Shown here one piece after another: positions 17,479 through 25,787 of a stretch of 47,563 nt of DNA. A program made the translations under genes and the position numbers. The notes beneath the pieces were generated by a model. It was not told where the DNA came from and searched no databases. It was given only the letters and a program-made list of their open reading frames with translations. Numbering within the stretch: position 1 is the first letter of the stretch; every line of letters begins with the position of its first letter. Source of the stretch: Clostridiales bacterium. Lineage in GTDB: Bacteria; Bacillota; Clostridia; Lachnospirales; Lachnospiraceae. The stretch is from positions 1 to 47,563 of the forward strand of contig JAJQAC010000071.1 of the NCBI GenBank assembly GCA_021204025.1, written 5' to 3'.

Positions 17479-18388
17479 ATTGCCCCTCTGAATTTTTTGT
17501 TTCTCTATCTTTCATTTTGAATACGGATTCCGCATACTCCTTCGGCGAGATCTCAAATGCGCCTTTAAACACCCGGTAGAAACTGGAATAATCACGAAAA
17601 CCATACCACTCCGCCGCCTCACTGATCGGAACACCCTTTTTCAACGCCTCCTGGCAGCCGGTCAGCCGCAATGCGAGGATATACTGATGCACGGAGATCC
17701 CCATATTCTCCCGGAAAATCCGGGAGATATAACCCTTACTGACATAAAAACGGGTCGACAGCTCCGCTAACGACAGTTCCTCCGCCAGATGGATATGAAT
17801 ATAATATATAATATTGTTAAACAGATTCGTCGCCGTCGTATACCTCTCGAAATTTCCCGCGTTATGCGCAGTGCGGTTGATCATAATAAACAGTTCCAGC
17901 AATGCCGCCATCTCCATCGCCCTTGATAAAAATCCTTTCTCACGCCCGATGTCCAGCAACTGAATACACAGATTATGCAGGTTCTGGGAAGTAACCGCTG
18001 AAGGACGAATCTGATAAGAGGAGTTCTGGATCACACTCTTCCACATATAATCCAGATCCGGATCAAGCGCCACAAACTTCTCGAAGAAATCCGTCGCACA
18101 CCAGAGAACCATCCGGGTATACTGATTTTCCTCTTTTGCATTCATTTTCGATGGATAATGCATAAATCCCGGCGGCAGCAGGATCAGATCCCCTTTGTTT
18201 AAATGATATACCTGTTTTCCAATCACATACTCCAGCTCGTCGCAATGGCAAAAATAAATCTCATAATAATCATGCCGATGAGGAAATACTTTTGGCAGCG
18301 TTGCGTCAGAATAATTATAAATCTCATATTCCGGCGAGTCCATATACTGCTTTTCTGCCAGAAACGGGTCGATCTGCCGCTTCTTCAT
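17468..18388 (-). CDS. AraC-family regulator with N-terminal cupin
   Basis: A 306 aa protein. An N-terminal cupin-type ligand domain (FPHRHDYYEIYF, KGDLILLPPGFMHYP) precedes two helix-turn-helix motifs (STRFYVSKGYISRIFREN and AAEWYGFRDYSSFYRVFKGAF). It is divergent from uxuA across 239 bp and first in a likely AraC-kinase-regulator operon. A role in controlling uxu genes, the TRAP operon or both is inferred from position only. The ligand is unknown. Confidence 0.9.
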   Translation of the reverse strand: MKKRQIDPFLAEKQYMDSPEYEIYNYSDATLPKVFPHRHDYYEIYFCHCDELEYVIGKQVYHLNKGDLILLPPGFMHYPSKMNAKEENQYTRMVLWCATDFFEKFVALDPDLDYMWKSVIQNSSYQIRPSAVTSQNLHNLCIQLLDIGREKGFLSRAMEMAALLELFIMINRTAHNAGNFERYTTATNLFNNIIYYIHIHLAEELSLAELSTRFYVSKGYISRIFRENMGISVHQYILALRLTGCQEALKKGVPISEAAEWYGFRDYSSFYRVFKGAFEISPKEYAESVFKMKDRETKNSEGQYVK

Positions 18389-18494
18389 TCTTTATCTGCC
18401 TCCTCGTCTTTCTCCTTCAGAATCGCTCTCAAACAGTGTCGTTTTTGCAATGTATTGGATTCATCGTACAATGGTAATTTCTTATCGATCTGGC

Positions 18495-18500
18495 TATAAT
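18495..18500 (+). promoter_or_regulatory. Likely -10 box of the uxu operon
   Basis: A perfect TATAAT lies 128 bp before uxuA in the divergent gap. There is no good -35 at 17 bp (the position reads TGGTAA), which is typical of an activator-dependent promoter and fits the divergently encoded AraC regulator. Confidence 0.45.
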
Positions 18501-18627
18501 ATAGCATACAAGGATAAAAAACGCCACACGAAACCAGGAAAAGGAGGGGCATTGAAAAACGAATCATAATGAGGCGTGCCGTGGCAAAACGCAATCTTGG
18601 CAAAACTAATGTAAGGAGGACAATGTT

Positions 18628-19701
18628 ATGCAAATGACTTTTCGCTGGTATGGCGAAGGCAATGACAGCATCACACCGGCTATGATCAAACAGATCCCCG
18701 GCGTGACCGGGCTTGTATGGGCGCTGCACCAGAAACAGGCCGGAGAAGTATGGGAAATCGATGAGATCAAAGAAGCACAGAGACAGATCGAGGGAGCGGG
18801 CTTCAACATGGATGTCGTAGAGAGTGTCAACGTCCATGACGATATCAAGATCGGCCTTCCCACCAGAGACCAGTATATTGAAAATTATAAACAGACTCTG
18901 CGCAATCTCGCGCAGTTCGGAGTCAAGGTCGTCACCTATAACTTCATGCCGATCTTTGACTGGACCCGCACCGACCTCTTCCATCCGCTGGAAGACGGTT
19001 CTACCGCTCTCTTTTATGAGACGAGCAAGATTCAGGACGACTATAAGGAGATGGCGAATTACATCTTAAATAACCTGCACGGGATGACTTTCCCCGGCTG
19101 GGAGCCGGAGCGCATGGCAAAGCTGGACGAACTCTTCGCCGCGTACAAGCCGGTCACCAAAGAGAAACTCTGGGAGAACCTGAAATATTTCCTGGAAGCG
19201 ATCATGCCTGTCTGCCACGAGACGGATATCAAGATGGCAATCCATCAGGATGATCCGCCGTGGGATATCTTCGGCCTGCCGCGTCTGCTGGTTGATAAAG
19301 AATCCATCGGAAGATTCCTGTCCATGGTAGATGATCCCTACAACGATCTCTGCCTTTGCTCGGGATCTCTGGGAGCCAACGCCGATAATGACATTCCGAA
19401 CATCATCCGCACCTACTGCGACCGTATCGCCTTCGCACATGTCCGCAATGTCCGCCACTATCCGAACGGCGACTTCACCGAGGCGTCTCACCGCGACTGC
19501 GACGGCGATACCCACATCGTTGAGATCATGAAGGCTTATCACGACTGTGGCTATAAGGGCTACATGCGTCCGGATCACGGACGCCATCTCTGGGGTGAGC
19601 AGTGCCGTCCGGGATATGGCCTCTATGACCGTGCCCTTGGTATCATGTACCTGTGGGGCTGCTGGGATATGCTTGAGAGAGTGGACGGCAAGATCGAGTA
19701 G
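18628..19701 (+). CDS. uxuA: Mannonate dehydratase UxuA
   Basis: A 357 aa enzyme that dehydrates D-mannonate to 2-keto-3-deoxygluconate in the glucuronate branch of hexuronate breakdown. The start MQMTFRWYGEGNDSI, the metal-site regions MAIHQDDPPW and FAHVRNVRHYPNG, and the C-terminal MRPDHGRHLWGE are characteristic. Length matches the family. AAGGAGG precedes the ATG at 18628. It is first in the operon uxuA-uxuB-TRAP and divergent from an AraC regulator. Confidence 0.96.
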   Translation: MQMTFRWYGEGNDSITPAMIKQIPGVTGLVWALHQKQAGEVWEIDEIKEAQRQIEGAGFNMDVVESVNVHDDIKIGLPTRDQYIENYKQTLRNLAQFGVKVVTYNFMPIFDWTRTDLFHPLEDGSTALFYETSKIQDDYKEMANYILNNLHGMTFPGWEPERMAKLDELFAAYKPVTKEKLWENLKYFLEAIMPVCHETDIKMAIHQDDPPWDIFGLPRLLVDKESIGRFLSMVDDPYNDLCLCSGSLGANADNDIPNIIRTYCDRIAFAHVRNVRHYPNGDFTEASHRDCDGDTHIVEIMKAYHDCGYKGYMRPDHGRHLWGEQCRPGYGLYDRALGIMYLWGCWDMLERVDGKIE

Positions 19702-19816
19702 ACAGATGCAGCACTTTGAAAAGCAGAGCCTGATGACTATTTACTCCACAAGAAATATATACCCGCGCTCTTGCTAAGTATCGCTTATCGGAAGTTGTAA
19801 TATATGCGAAGAGTCC

Positions 19817-19960
19817 GTCTCTGCGGGGGAAGAATATCCTCCGAGGACCGCTCTCGCTTAGGTTTTCACGTAGCGGTACTAAGTTCGCAGGAAAAGCACC
19901 CTGCTCACTAAGTGCCGACGTGAAAAATGTCCTCTGCGGATATTCTTCCCCCGCAGAGAC
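19817..19960. repeat. 144-nt nested hairpin with perfect 21-bp outer arms
   Basis: The 21 nt at 19817-19837 are the exact reverse complement of 19940-19960. The stem continues inward with two mismatches (19838-19848 with 19929-19939). It then resumes with TTTTCACGT (19863-19871) against ACGTGAAAA (19918-19926), then CGGTACT with AGTGCCG, and ends in a GCAGG/CCTGC tip. This amount of nested pairing is not expected by chance. Confidence 0.85.
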
Positions 19961-19985
19961 TACTTTCTTGGCATATAAACAACAG

Positions 19986-20176
19986 CTTATCAGAAGCCAC
20001 GTCAGCAACTGACAAAAAAAGGCATTCGCACCGTCCATCTGATTATGAGGTTCTGCGTAGCAGGTTCTCATAATATAACTTATCGGAAGTTCCGTCAGGA
20101 ACTGCCGATAAAAGGCGCATGCCTTTGCGCCGTAAATCTGATTATAGGGTTCCGCGAAGCGGGTTCCTATAATATA
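19986..20176. repeat. Two tandem copies of a ~93-bp structured repeat
   Basis: The copies begin at CTTATC, positions 19986 and 20079. A truncated third is near 19784. Each ends in a hairpin whose arms differ between copies but still pair: ATTATGAG with CTCATAAT (20042-20049, 20067-20074) versus ATTATAGG with CCTATAAT (20141-20148, 20166-20173). The inner stem also covaries: CTGC/GCAG versus CCGC/GCGG. Copy two begins with a further long stem, TTATCGG with CCGATAA. Confidence 0.8.
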
Positions 20177-20230
20177 TGAACACCGCGGGGTCTGTCATAA
20201 CCGACAGCCCCCGCCAGAAAGGAGATTATC

Positions 20231-21817
20231 ATGAAACTTTCTCTCGAATCTATTAAAGATAAAGAAGCCTGGAAGGGCTATCATCTCCCAGAGTATAATC
20301 CATCCGAAATCGCAGAAAATACAAAGAAAAACCCTACCTGGCTCCACTTCGGGCCAGGTAATATCTTCCGCATCTTTCCGGCTGTCCTCTGCCAGCGCCT
20401 GATCGAGCAGGGCAAGATGGACACCGGTATCATCTGCTGTGACAGCTATGATGAGGAAAACATTATCCGTGGTTTCCGGCCCAATGATAACCTGACAATC
20501 GCCGTTACGCTCAACGCAGACGGAAGCATCGAAAAAGAAATCGTCGCCTCTATCTCTGAGAGTCTGACCATGCTCTATGACAGCGAGCGTGTCGCAGAGA
20601 TCATCAAAAATCCGAGTCTGCAGATGGTATCCTTCACCATCACGGAGAAGGGCTATTCTCTGCGCAACGCAAAGCATGAGCTCGTACCGGCTGTCGTCGA
20701 CGATATGGCAAACGGCCCGCAGGGCTGCAAGGCATTTCTCTCCCAGCTCACTGCCATGTGTCTGGCCAGACGTACCGCCTGCGGCGCTCCGCTTGCTCTG
20801 GTCAGCATGGATAACTGCTCTCACAATGGCGAGAAGTTTCAGTCCGCCATCATGGAGATCGCCAAAGCCTGGCTGGATAACCAGAAGATCACCCAGGAAG
20901 AGTATGATTATCTGCAAAACGACATTGCCTTCCCCTGGAGTATGATCGACAAGATCACTCCCAGACCCAATCCGGTGGTCGAGGCAGAATTAATCAAAGA
21001 CGGCGTGGAGGACGTCAGTCCCTTCGTCACCGCCAAACACACTTATGTAGCGCCGTTTGTCAACGCGGAAAAGCCGCAATATCTGGTGATCGAAGACCAG
21101 TTCCCGAACGGCCGTCCGCCGCTCGATGAGGCCGGAGTCATCATCACCGACCGCGACACGGTCAATAAGACCGAGAAGATGAAGGTCTGCACCTGCTTAA
21201 ATCCGCTGCACACCTGTCTCGCGATTTACGGATGTCTCCTTGGCAAAGAGACGATTGCGGAGGAAATGAACGATCCCGAACTCCGTGCTTTCATCGATCA
21301 GATGAGCCACAAAGAGGGGATGCCTTTCGTCATCAATCCCGGCGTTATCGACCCGCAGAAGTTTCTGGACGAAGTCCTCACGGTACGTCTGCCCAATCCC
21401 TTTATGCCGGATACGCCTCAGCGTATCGCCACCGACACCTCTCAGAAGCTCTCCATCCGCTTTGGCGAGACGATCAAGGCCTACGAGGCTTCGCCTGACC
21501 ACAAGGCATCTGACCTTACACTCATCCCGCTGGTACAGGCCGGCTGGCTCCGCTATCTGATCGGCGTTGACGATCAGGGCAACGTGATCGAATGCAGTCC
21601 GGATCCGCTCCTTGCCTCCATGCAGGAAAAGCTCGCGGGGATGACCCTCGGCGGAACGATCAACGAAGAACAGCTTCGCCCGATTCTCTCCGATACCGTA
21701 ATCTTCGGCGTAGACCTGTACGAATGCGGTCTCGCTGACAAAGTCATCGGCTACTTCAGAGAACTGATGGCCGGTCCGGGAGCCGTGCGCGCGACACTGA
21801 AAAAGTACATCAAATAA
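20231..21817 (+). CDS. uxuB: Fructuronate reductase (mannitol dehydrogenase family) UxuB
   Basis: A 528 aa NAD-dependent polyol dehydrogenase family enzyme, expected to reduce D-fructuronate to D-mannonate, the substrate of UxuA. The nucleotide-binding start LHFGPGNIFRIFP, VSMDNCSHNGEKF, the catalytic-region lysine context AFPWSMIDKITPRPNP, and CLNPLHTCLAIYGCLLG are diagnostic of the family. Family members also use mannitol or altronate, but the adjacent uxuA favours fructuronate. AAAGGAG lies before the ATG at 20231. It is followed 15 bp later by the TRAP binding-protein gene. Confidence 0.92.
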   Translation: MKLSLESIKDKEAWKGYHLPEYNPSEIAENTKKNPTWLHFGPGNIFRIFPAVLCQRLIEQGKMDTGIICCDSYDEENIIRGFRPNDNLTIAVTLNADGSIEKEIVASISESLTMLYDSERVAEIIKNPSLQMVSFTITEKGYSLRNAKHELVPAVVDDMANGPQGCKAFLSQLTAMCLARRTACGAPLALVSMDNCSHNGEKFQSAIMEIAKAWLDNQKITQEEYDYLQNDIAFPWSMIDKITPRPNPVVEAELIKDGVEDVSPFVTAKHTYVAPFVNAEKPQYLVIEDQFPNGRPPLDEAGVIITDRDTVNKTEKMKVCTCLNPLHTCLAIYGCLLGKETIAEEMNDPELRAFIDQMSHKEGMPFVINPGVIDPQKFLDEVLTVRLPNPFMPDTPQRIATDTSQKLSIRFGETIKAYEASPDHKASDLTLIPLVQAGWLRYLIGVDDQGNVIECSPDPLLASMQEKLAGMTLGGTINEEQLRPILSDTVIFGVDLYECGLADKVIGYFRELMAGPGAVRATLKKYIK

Positions 21818-21832
21818 TCAGGAGGGATATCC

Positions 21833-22861
21833 ATGATAAAAAACAAACGACGGATGCTGCTCCTTCTCTGTCTGGCCGCGATCGCCCTGTTCGGAATGAC
21901 AGGGTGCGGCAGCTCAGACGGCAAACGCATCGTCCGCATCGGACATAACCAGTCCACGAACCATCCGAGCCACATCGCTCTGACCGCGTTCGCGGATTAT
22001 ATCAATGAAGAACTCGGCGATAAGTACGAAGTCCAGGTATATCCGAGCGAGCTGCTTGGCTCCCAGACCGACATGGTCCAGCTGACGCAGACCGGAGCCA
22101 TCGACTTCTGTATCGCCAGCAACGCGATTCTGGAAACTTTCAGTAAGAACTACGAAATTTTCAACCTGCCGTTCCTCTTTGCCAGCGAAGACGCCTATCA
22201 TAACGCCATGGATGATCCCGCTGTCACCAGCCCGATCTTTGACTCAACCATCGGTGCCGGCTTCACCGCGGTCACCTGGCTCGACGCAGGCACGAGAAAT
22301 TTTTACACGATCGACACACCGATCTATACACCCGCAGACTTAAAGGGCTTTAAGATCCGTGTCCAGCAGTCTCCGACCAATATCGAGATGATGCGCCTGC
22401 TCGGCGGTTCCGCCACTCCGATGGGATTTGGCGACGTTTATACGGCCTTACAGTCCCACATCATCGACGGAGCGGAGAATAACGAACTCGCGCTGACCGA
22501 CAACGGCCACGGCGACGTCTGCAAATATTATTCTTACGATATGCACCAGATGGTTCCCGATATCGTCATCGGAAACAACGCATTTCTGGAGGGCTTAAGC
22601 GAAGAAGACCGCGCCATATATGAAGAAGGCTTCGTCCTCATCAACACCGTACAGCGCGAAGCGTGGACTTCCGGCGTTGAAGCAGCCAAGGAGTACGCGC
22701 AGAATACTCAGCACGTAAACTTCATTTACCCGGATCAGACTCCTTTCAAAGAAGCCTGCATGCCGCTTCATGACTCCGTGCTGGCAGGCAATCCGGCTCT
22801 GCAGCCCATCTACGACCTGATCCAGAAATACAATGAAAAGTATCCCTCGGTGGCAGAATAG
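21833..22861 (+). CDS. Hexuronate-type TRAP solute-binding lipoprotein
   Basis: A 342 aa lipoprotein (lipobox GMTGC, Cys25) of the DctP family, with IGHNQSTNHPSHIALTAFA, NLPFLFASEDAYHNAM, WLDAGTRNFYTIDTPI, IRVQQSPTNIEMMRLLGG and ALQSHIIDGAENN. The Arg of IRVQQS is the expected carboxylate contact. Position inside a uxuA-uxuB operon makes glucuronate, galacturonate or fructuronate the likely ligand. It is 13 bp from the small permease gene. Confidence 0.93.
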   Translation: MIKNKRRMLLLLCLAAIALFGMTGCGSSDGKRIVRIGHNQSTNHPSHIALTAFADYINEELGDKYEVQVYPSELLGSQTDMVQLTQTGAIDFCIASNAILETFSKNYEIFNLPFLFASEDAYHNAMDDPAVTSPIFDSTIGAGFTAVTWLDAGTRNFYTIDTPIYTPADLKGFKIRVQQSPTNIEMMRLLGGSATPMGFGDVYTALQSHIIDGAENNELALTDNGHGDVCKYYSYDMHQMVPDIVIGNNAFLEGLSEEDRAIYEEGFVLINTVQREAWTSGVEAAKEYAQNTQHVNFIYPDQTPFKEACMPLHDSVLAGNPALQPIYDLIQKYNEKYPSVAE

Positions 22862-22873
22862 GAGGACAAGCAT

Positions 22874-23383
22874 ATGAATCAACTGAGAAACCTTCTGAAT
22901 AAAATCCTCGAAGTACTGGCCGGCGTGAGCTTCCTCGCCATGGTAATCTTAACCTGCTGGCAGGTATTCACCCGTTACGTCCTCGGCAACGCTTCCTCCT
23001 GGTCCGAAGAACTGGTCTCATACCTCTTCGCCTGGATGGCGCTCTTTGGAGCTTCCATCGTTGTCGGCGAGCGCGGACATATGAATATCCCGATCGTCAT
23101 TGACATGATGCCCGCGGCCATGAAGAAACTTTTCATGATTTTCGCGGAAGTGATCGCCTGCATCTTCGCGCTGGTCATCCTGATCTTCGGCGGTGTGCAG
23201 ATCACAAACCTTGCGATGGGACAGATGACGTCGTCGCTGGGCGTACCGATCGGTATCTTCTACGTCGTCATGCCGATCAGCGGCGCGCTGAACATCGTTT
23301 ACACGATCCTGAATATTATCGGCATTCTCAATGGCACGATTGGCTCAGGCAACACGGCTGCGGAAGCCGGAAAGGAGGCATAA
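22874..23383 (+). CDS. TRAP transporter small permease (DctQ/UxuQ type)
   Basis: A 169 aa protein with four membrane helices and the family signature ASSWSEELVSYLFAWMALFGA followed by GERGHMNIPI. It joins the large permease encoded 3 bp downstream to form the membrane part of the uronate importer. The ribosome site AGGAGG lies just before the ATG, within the end of the preceding gene's spacer. Confidence 0.93.
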   Translation: MNQLRNLLNKILEVLAGVSFLAMVILTCWQVFTRYVLGNASSWSEELVSYLFAWMALFGASIVVGERGHMNIPIVIDMMPAAMKKLFMIFAEVIACIFALVILIFGGVQITNLAMGQMTSSLGVPIGIFYVVMPISGALNIVYTILNIIGILNGTIGSGNTAAEAGKEA

Positions 23384-23386
23384 CAC

Positions 23387-24688
23387 ATGGCAATACAGGC
23401 ATTATTAATCATCCTTGCCGTAATGGCGATTCTGCTGGTGGTCGGCGTCCCGATTTCCTACGCGATCGGTATCTCCGCCCTGGCCGCCATCATACAGGTC
23501 ATGCCGATGGATGTCTCGGTACTGACCGCGGCTCAGCGCACCTTCGTCGGCATGAGCAAATTCAGCCTTACGGCTATTCCGTTTTTCATTCTCGCAGGAA
23601 ACCTGATGAACCAGGGCGGCATCGCAAAGAGACTGGTAGACTTCGTGCTGGCGATCCTCGGCAAACTCCCGGGATCTCTGATGGTGACAAATATCGGCGC
23701 AAACGCACTCTTTGGAGCGATCTCCGGCTCCGCATCCGCAGCGGCAGCCGCAGTCGGCAGCATGGTGCGCGACGGCGAACAGGAACAGGGCTATGACCCT
23801 GCGGCCTGCGCGGCGACCAACGGCGCCTCCGCCCCGTCCGGACTGCTGATTCCTCCGTCCAACGCACTGATTACTTACTCTCTGTCCGCGGGCGGCACTT
23901 CCGTAGCGGCGCTCTTTATGGCAGGCTATGTTCCCGGCATCATCTGGGCACTGTGCTGCGGCGTCATCGCTGTTATCATCGCAAAACAGAAGGGTTACAC
24001 CGGCACACCAGGCAAATATGACTGGGGCAACCTCGGCAGAGCGACTCTGCGCGCCATCCCGTCCCTGTCCCTGATCATCGTCGTCATCGGCGGTATCATC
24101 TGCGGTGTCTTTACCGCGACAGAAGGTTCCGCGATCGCCGTAGTATACGCACTGATCCTTGGCATCTGCTACCGCAACATCACGCTCAAATCCTTCTGGA
24201 ATATCGTTGTCGACAGCGCGAAGATGAGCGGCATGATCGTATTCCTGATCGGCGTTTCCAATATCCTTGGCTGGGTTATGGCATTCACACAGATCCCGCA
24301 GGCAATCTCCGCCGCACTGCTCGGACTGACCGATAACTTCTACGTAATCCTGCTGATCATGAACGTGATCCTGCTGGTTGCCGGTACCTTTATGGACGTT
24401 ACCCCTGCGATCCTGATCTTCACCCCGCTCTTCCTGCCGATCGTAAAGACCTTCGGCATGAACCCGGTGCAGTTCGGTCTGATCCTGGTCTATAACCTTT
24501 GCATCGGCAATATCACACCGCCGGTCGGCAATACCCTGTTTGTCGCGATCAAGGTCGGCAAGACCACGCTGGCAAAAGTCCTGCCTTATATGCTGATGTA
24601 TTACATCGCTATCCTCATCGGACTGATGCTGGTCACCTATGTACCGTTTATTTCTCTGGGGCTTCTGACGATGGCCGGACTGATCTGA
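23387..24688 (+). CDS. TRAP transporter large permease (DctM/UxuM type)
   Basis: A 433 aa, roughly twelve-helix permease with PFFILAGNLMNQGGIAKRLV, AISGSASAAAAAVGSM, GLLIPPSNALITYS and NITPPVGNTLFVAIKVG. It completes the three-part uronate TRAP importer. A large palindrome begins 2 bp after the stop, and the decayed uxaC follows. Confidence 0.94.
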   Translation: MAIQALLIILAVMAILLVVGVPISYAIGISALAAIIQVMPMDVSVLTAAQRTFVGMSKFSLTAIPFFILAGNLMNQGGIAKRLVDFVLAILGKLPGSLMVTNIGANALFGAISGSASAAAAAVGSMVRDGEQEQGYDPAACAATNGASAPSGLLIPPSNALITYSLSAGGTSVAALFMAGYVPGIIWALCCGVIAVIIAKQKGYTGTPGKYDWGNLGRATLRAIPSLSLIIVVIGGIICGVFTATEGSAIAVVYALILGICYRNITLKSFWNIVVDSAKMSGMIVFLIGVSNILGWVMAFTQIPQAISAALLGLTDNFYVILLIMNVILLVAGTFMDVTPAILIFTPLFLPIVKTFGMNPVQFGLILVYNLCIGNITPPVGNTLFVAIKVGKTTLAKVLPYMLMYYIAILIGLMLVTYVPFISLGLLTMAGLI

Positions 24689-24689
24689 T

Positions 24690-24783
24690 GATACCAGGGT
24701 CCAAAAAGTCATGAATGGACCGCTTGCGACGCAAAGCGAGTCCTTTATGGCGGGCCAATTCATGACTTTGGGACCGTGGTATC
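24690..24783. repeat. Large palindrome after TRAP permease gene
   Basis: 24690-24716 and 24758-24783 are near-perfect inverted arms of 26-27 nt (GATACCA with TGGTATC at the base and AAGTCATGAAT with ATTCATGACTT at the tip). Within the loop a second stem forms from GGACCGCTT and AAGCGAGTCC. There is no U-tract, so it is not a simple terminator. It may stabilise the upstream mRNA or be a mobile palindrome. Confidence 0.85.
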
Positions 24784-24808
24784 ATACTGTTTTATAAGGT
24801 AAATGCTT

Positions 24809-25194
24809 ATGAAATCATTTATAGATGAAGATTTTCTGCTTTCCACGGAGACCGCGAGAAGGCTGTACCACGAATATGCGGAGAAGATGCCGATCGTCGA
24901 CTACCACTGCCACATCAACCCTCAGGAAATCTATGAAGACCGCAAATTTGACAATATCACCCAGGTCTGGCTCGGCGGCGACCATTATAAATGGCGCCAG
25001 ATCCGCTCCAACGGCGTCGAGGAAAAAATACATAACCGGCGACGCCTCCGACCGCGACAAATTTCAGAAATGGGCCGAGACCCTCGAGACGGCGATCGGA
25101 AATCCGCTGTATCACTGGAGCCATCTGGAATTAAACAGATGACCTCCCTCGCTCTTATAACAACGCGGTACGGTATTTTAAATTTGACATTTGA
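24809..25194 (+). pseudogene. uxaC: uxaC (glucuronate isomerase) with internal deletion
   Basis: The intact start of UxaC is present ([12 protein letters not shown], the metal motif YHCHINPQE, and [19 protein letters not shown]). An extra A in the A6 run at 25023-25028 then shifts the frame. The second frame continues family sequence ([32 protein letters not shown]) to a TGA at 25140-25142. In a third frame 25156-25194 encodes [12 protein letters not shown] and a stop, which resembles the normal UxaC C-terminus. Roughly 340 codons are therefore missing between about 25139 and 25155 out of an enzyme of about 465 aa. The isomerase that makes fructuronate or tagaturonate must be encoded elsewhere if the pathway works. 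Confidence 0.85.
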
Positions 25195-25261
25195 GTTTTC
25201 TTTCTGACTGCGAAAGCCGCGTTCTATATTCCATCATCAGACGATCCGCGGCTTCGCGCCG

Positions 25262-25296
25262 GCCGGGAGGCGGTGACCGCCTCCCGGCTTTTTTTA
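25262..25296 (+). terminator. Terminator of the uxu operon
   Basis: A perfect stem formed by GCCGGGAGGCGGT and ACCGCCTCCCGGC (25262-25288) is followed immediately by TTTTTTT. Confidence 0.93.
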
Positions 25297-25308
25297 CTGT
25301 GACACAAC

Positions 25309-25337
25309 AAAAAAGACACCTTTCGCTGGTGCCTTTT
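25309..25337 (+). terminator. Second hairpin terminator
   Basis: AAAAGACACC pairs with GGTGCCTTTT apart from one A-C mismatch, and runs into TTTTT. It may act as a backup on the plus strand or as a terminator for either strand. Confidence 0.6.
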
Positions 25338-25689
25338 TGCGTTGCTTTGGGAATGGTAGGTATTCAAATAAAAGAAAATGGTTTAGAGGAGTAAAGCTTT
25401 CTTTGCTTTACGATTATCATTATGCCCTAAAAATGTGATTAAAATATGGACGGTTTCTAAAATAATCATAAAGTTTCTAAAGAAAATCGAAGATTTTCTG
25501 AAACTTAAATGTCGCTTTCGGGCAAGATTTTTGATTCTCTCTATGAGCCTGATGGCAAACATCAAAACCCCGAAAAACCATTGCGGCCGGAAACCAAAAG
25601 ACAATAATTATCAGGAATAAATGCCATCTCTGCATTTTCTGTGTTATAATTCATCTTATTACGATACGAATTTTAATCTCGCCGGAATC

Positions 25690-25718
25690 TTGATTATTCC
25701 TCTCCGCTTCATTATACT
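25690..25718 (+). promoter_or_regulatory. Promoter of the TerB-BrxD-helicase operon
   Basis: TTGATT (25690-25695) and TATACT (25713-25718) are separated by exactly 17 bp. Just downstream of the expected start of transcription is TGACACCTGTCA (25742-25753), a dyad that could be an operator. Confidence 0.7.
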
Positions 25719-25787
25719 TATAGGAAACGGCAAACAAATTTGACACCTGTCACCCGGAACCATCCGCAATGCGGTACCTGTTATATT

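Larger units (their letters stand above)
19702..20230 (+). ncRNA. 529-bp structured uxuA-uxuB intercistronic region
   Basis: There is no gene here. The gap instead holds a nested hairpin at 19817-19960, a degenerate tandem repeat with conserved pairing (copies beginning near 19784, 19986 and 20079), and a GC stem at about 20184-20214 immediately upstream of the uxuB ribosome site. Paired segments show compensatory differences between copies. It may regulate relative expression of uxuB and downstream genes, or be a mobile palindromic repeat that landed here. It is too long for an ordinary gap inside an operon. The RNA type is unassigned. Confidence 0.5.
25195..25689. other. Gap downstream of uxu operon, no confident gene
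   Basis: The gap contains two terminators (25262-25296 and 25309-25337) and a small hairpin (TAAAGC with GCTTTA near 25394-25409). A low-complexity A/T-rich stretch runs from 25410 to 25620. In it frames of 73 codons (minus, 25383-25604) and 61 codons (plus, 25435-25620) exist but lack convincing ribosome sites or recognisable motifs. I do not call either as a gene. Confidence 0.5.

Noticed and set aside
23405-24763. 452-codon minus-strand frame opposite the TRAP large permease gene
   Set aside because: It is a mirror of a GC-biased coding region; composition (Asp/Gln/Arg-rich, no motifs) is that of an antisense shadow, while the plus strand shows clear DctM motifs.
25383-25620. Open frames of 73 codons (minus) and 61 codons (plus) in the gap before the TerB operon
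   Set aside because: Neither has a convincing ribosome site, promoter or recognisable motif. The stretch is low in complexity and the two frames overlap on opposite strands.
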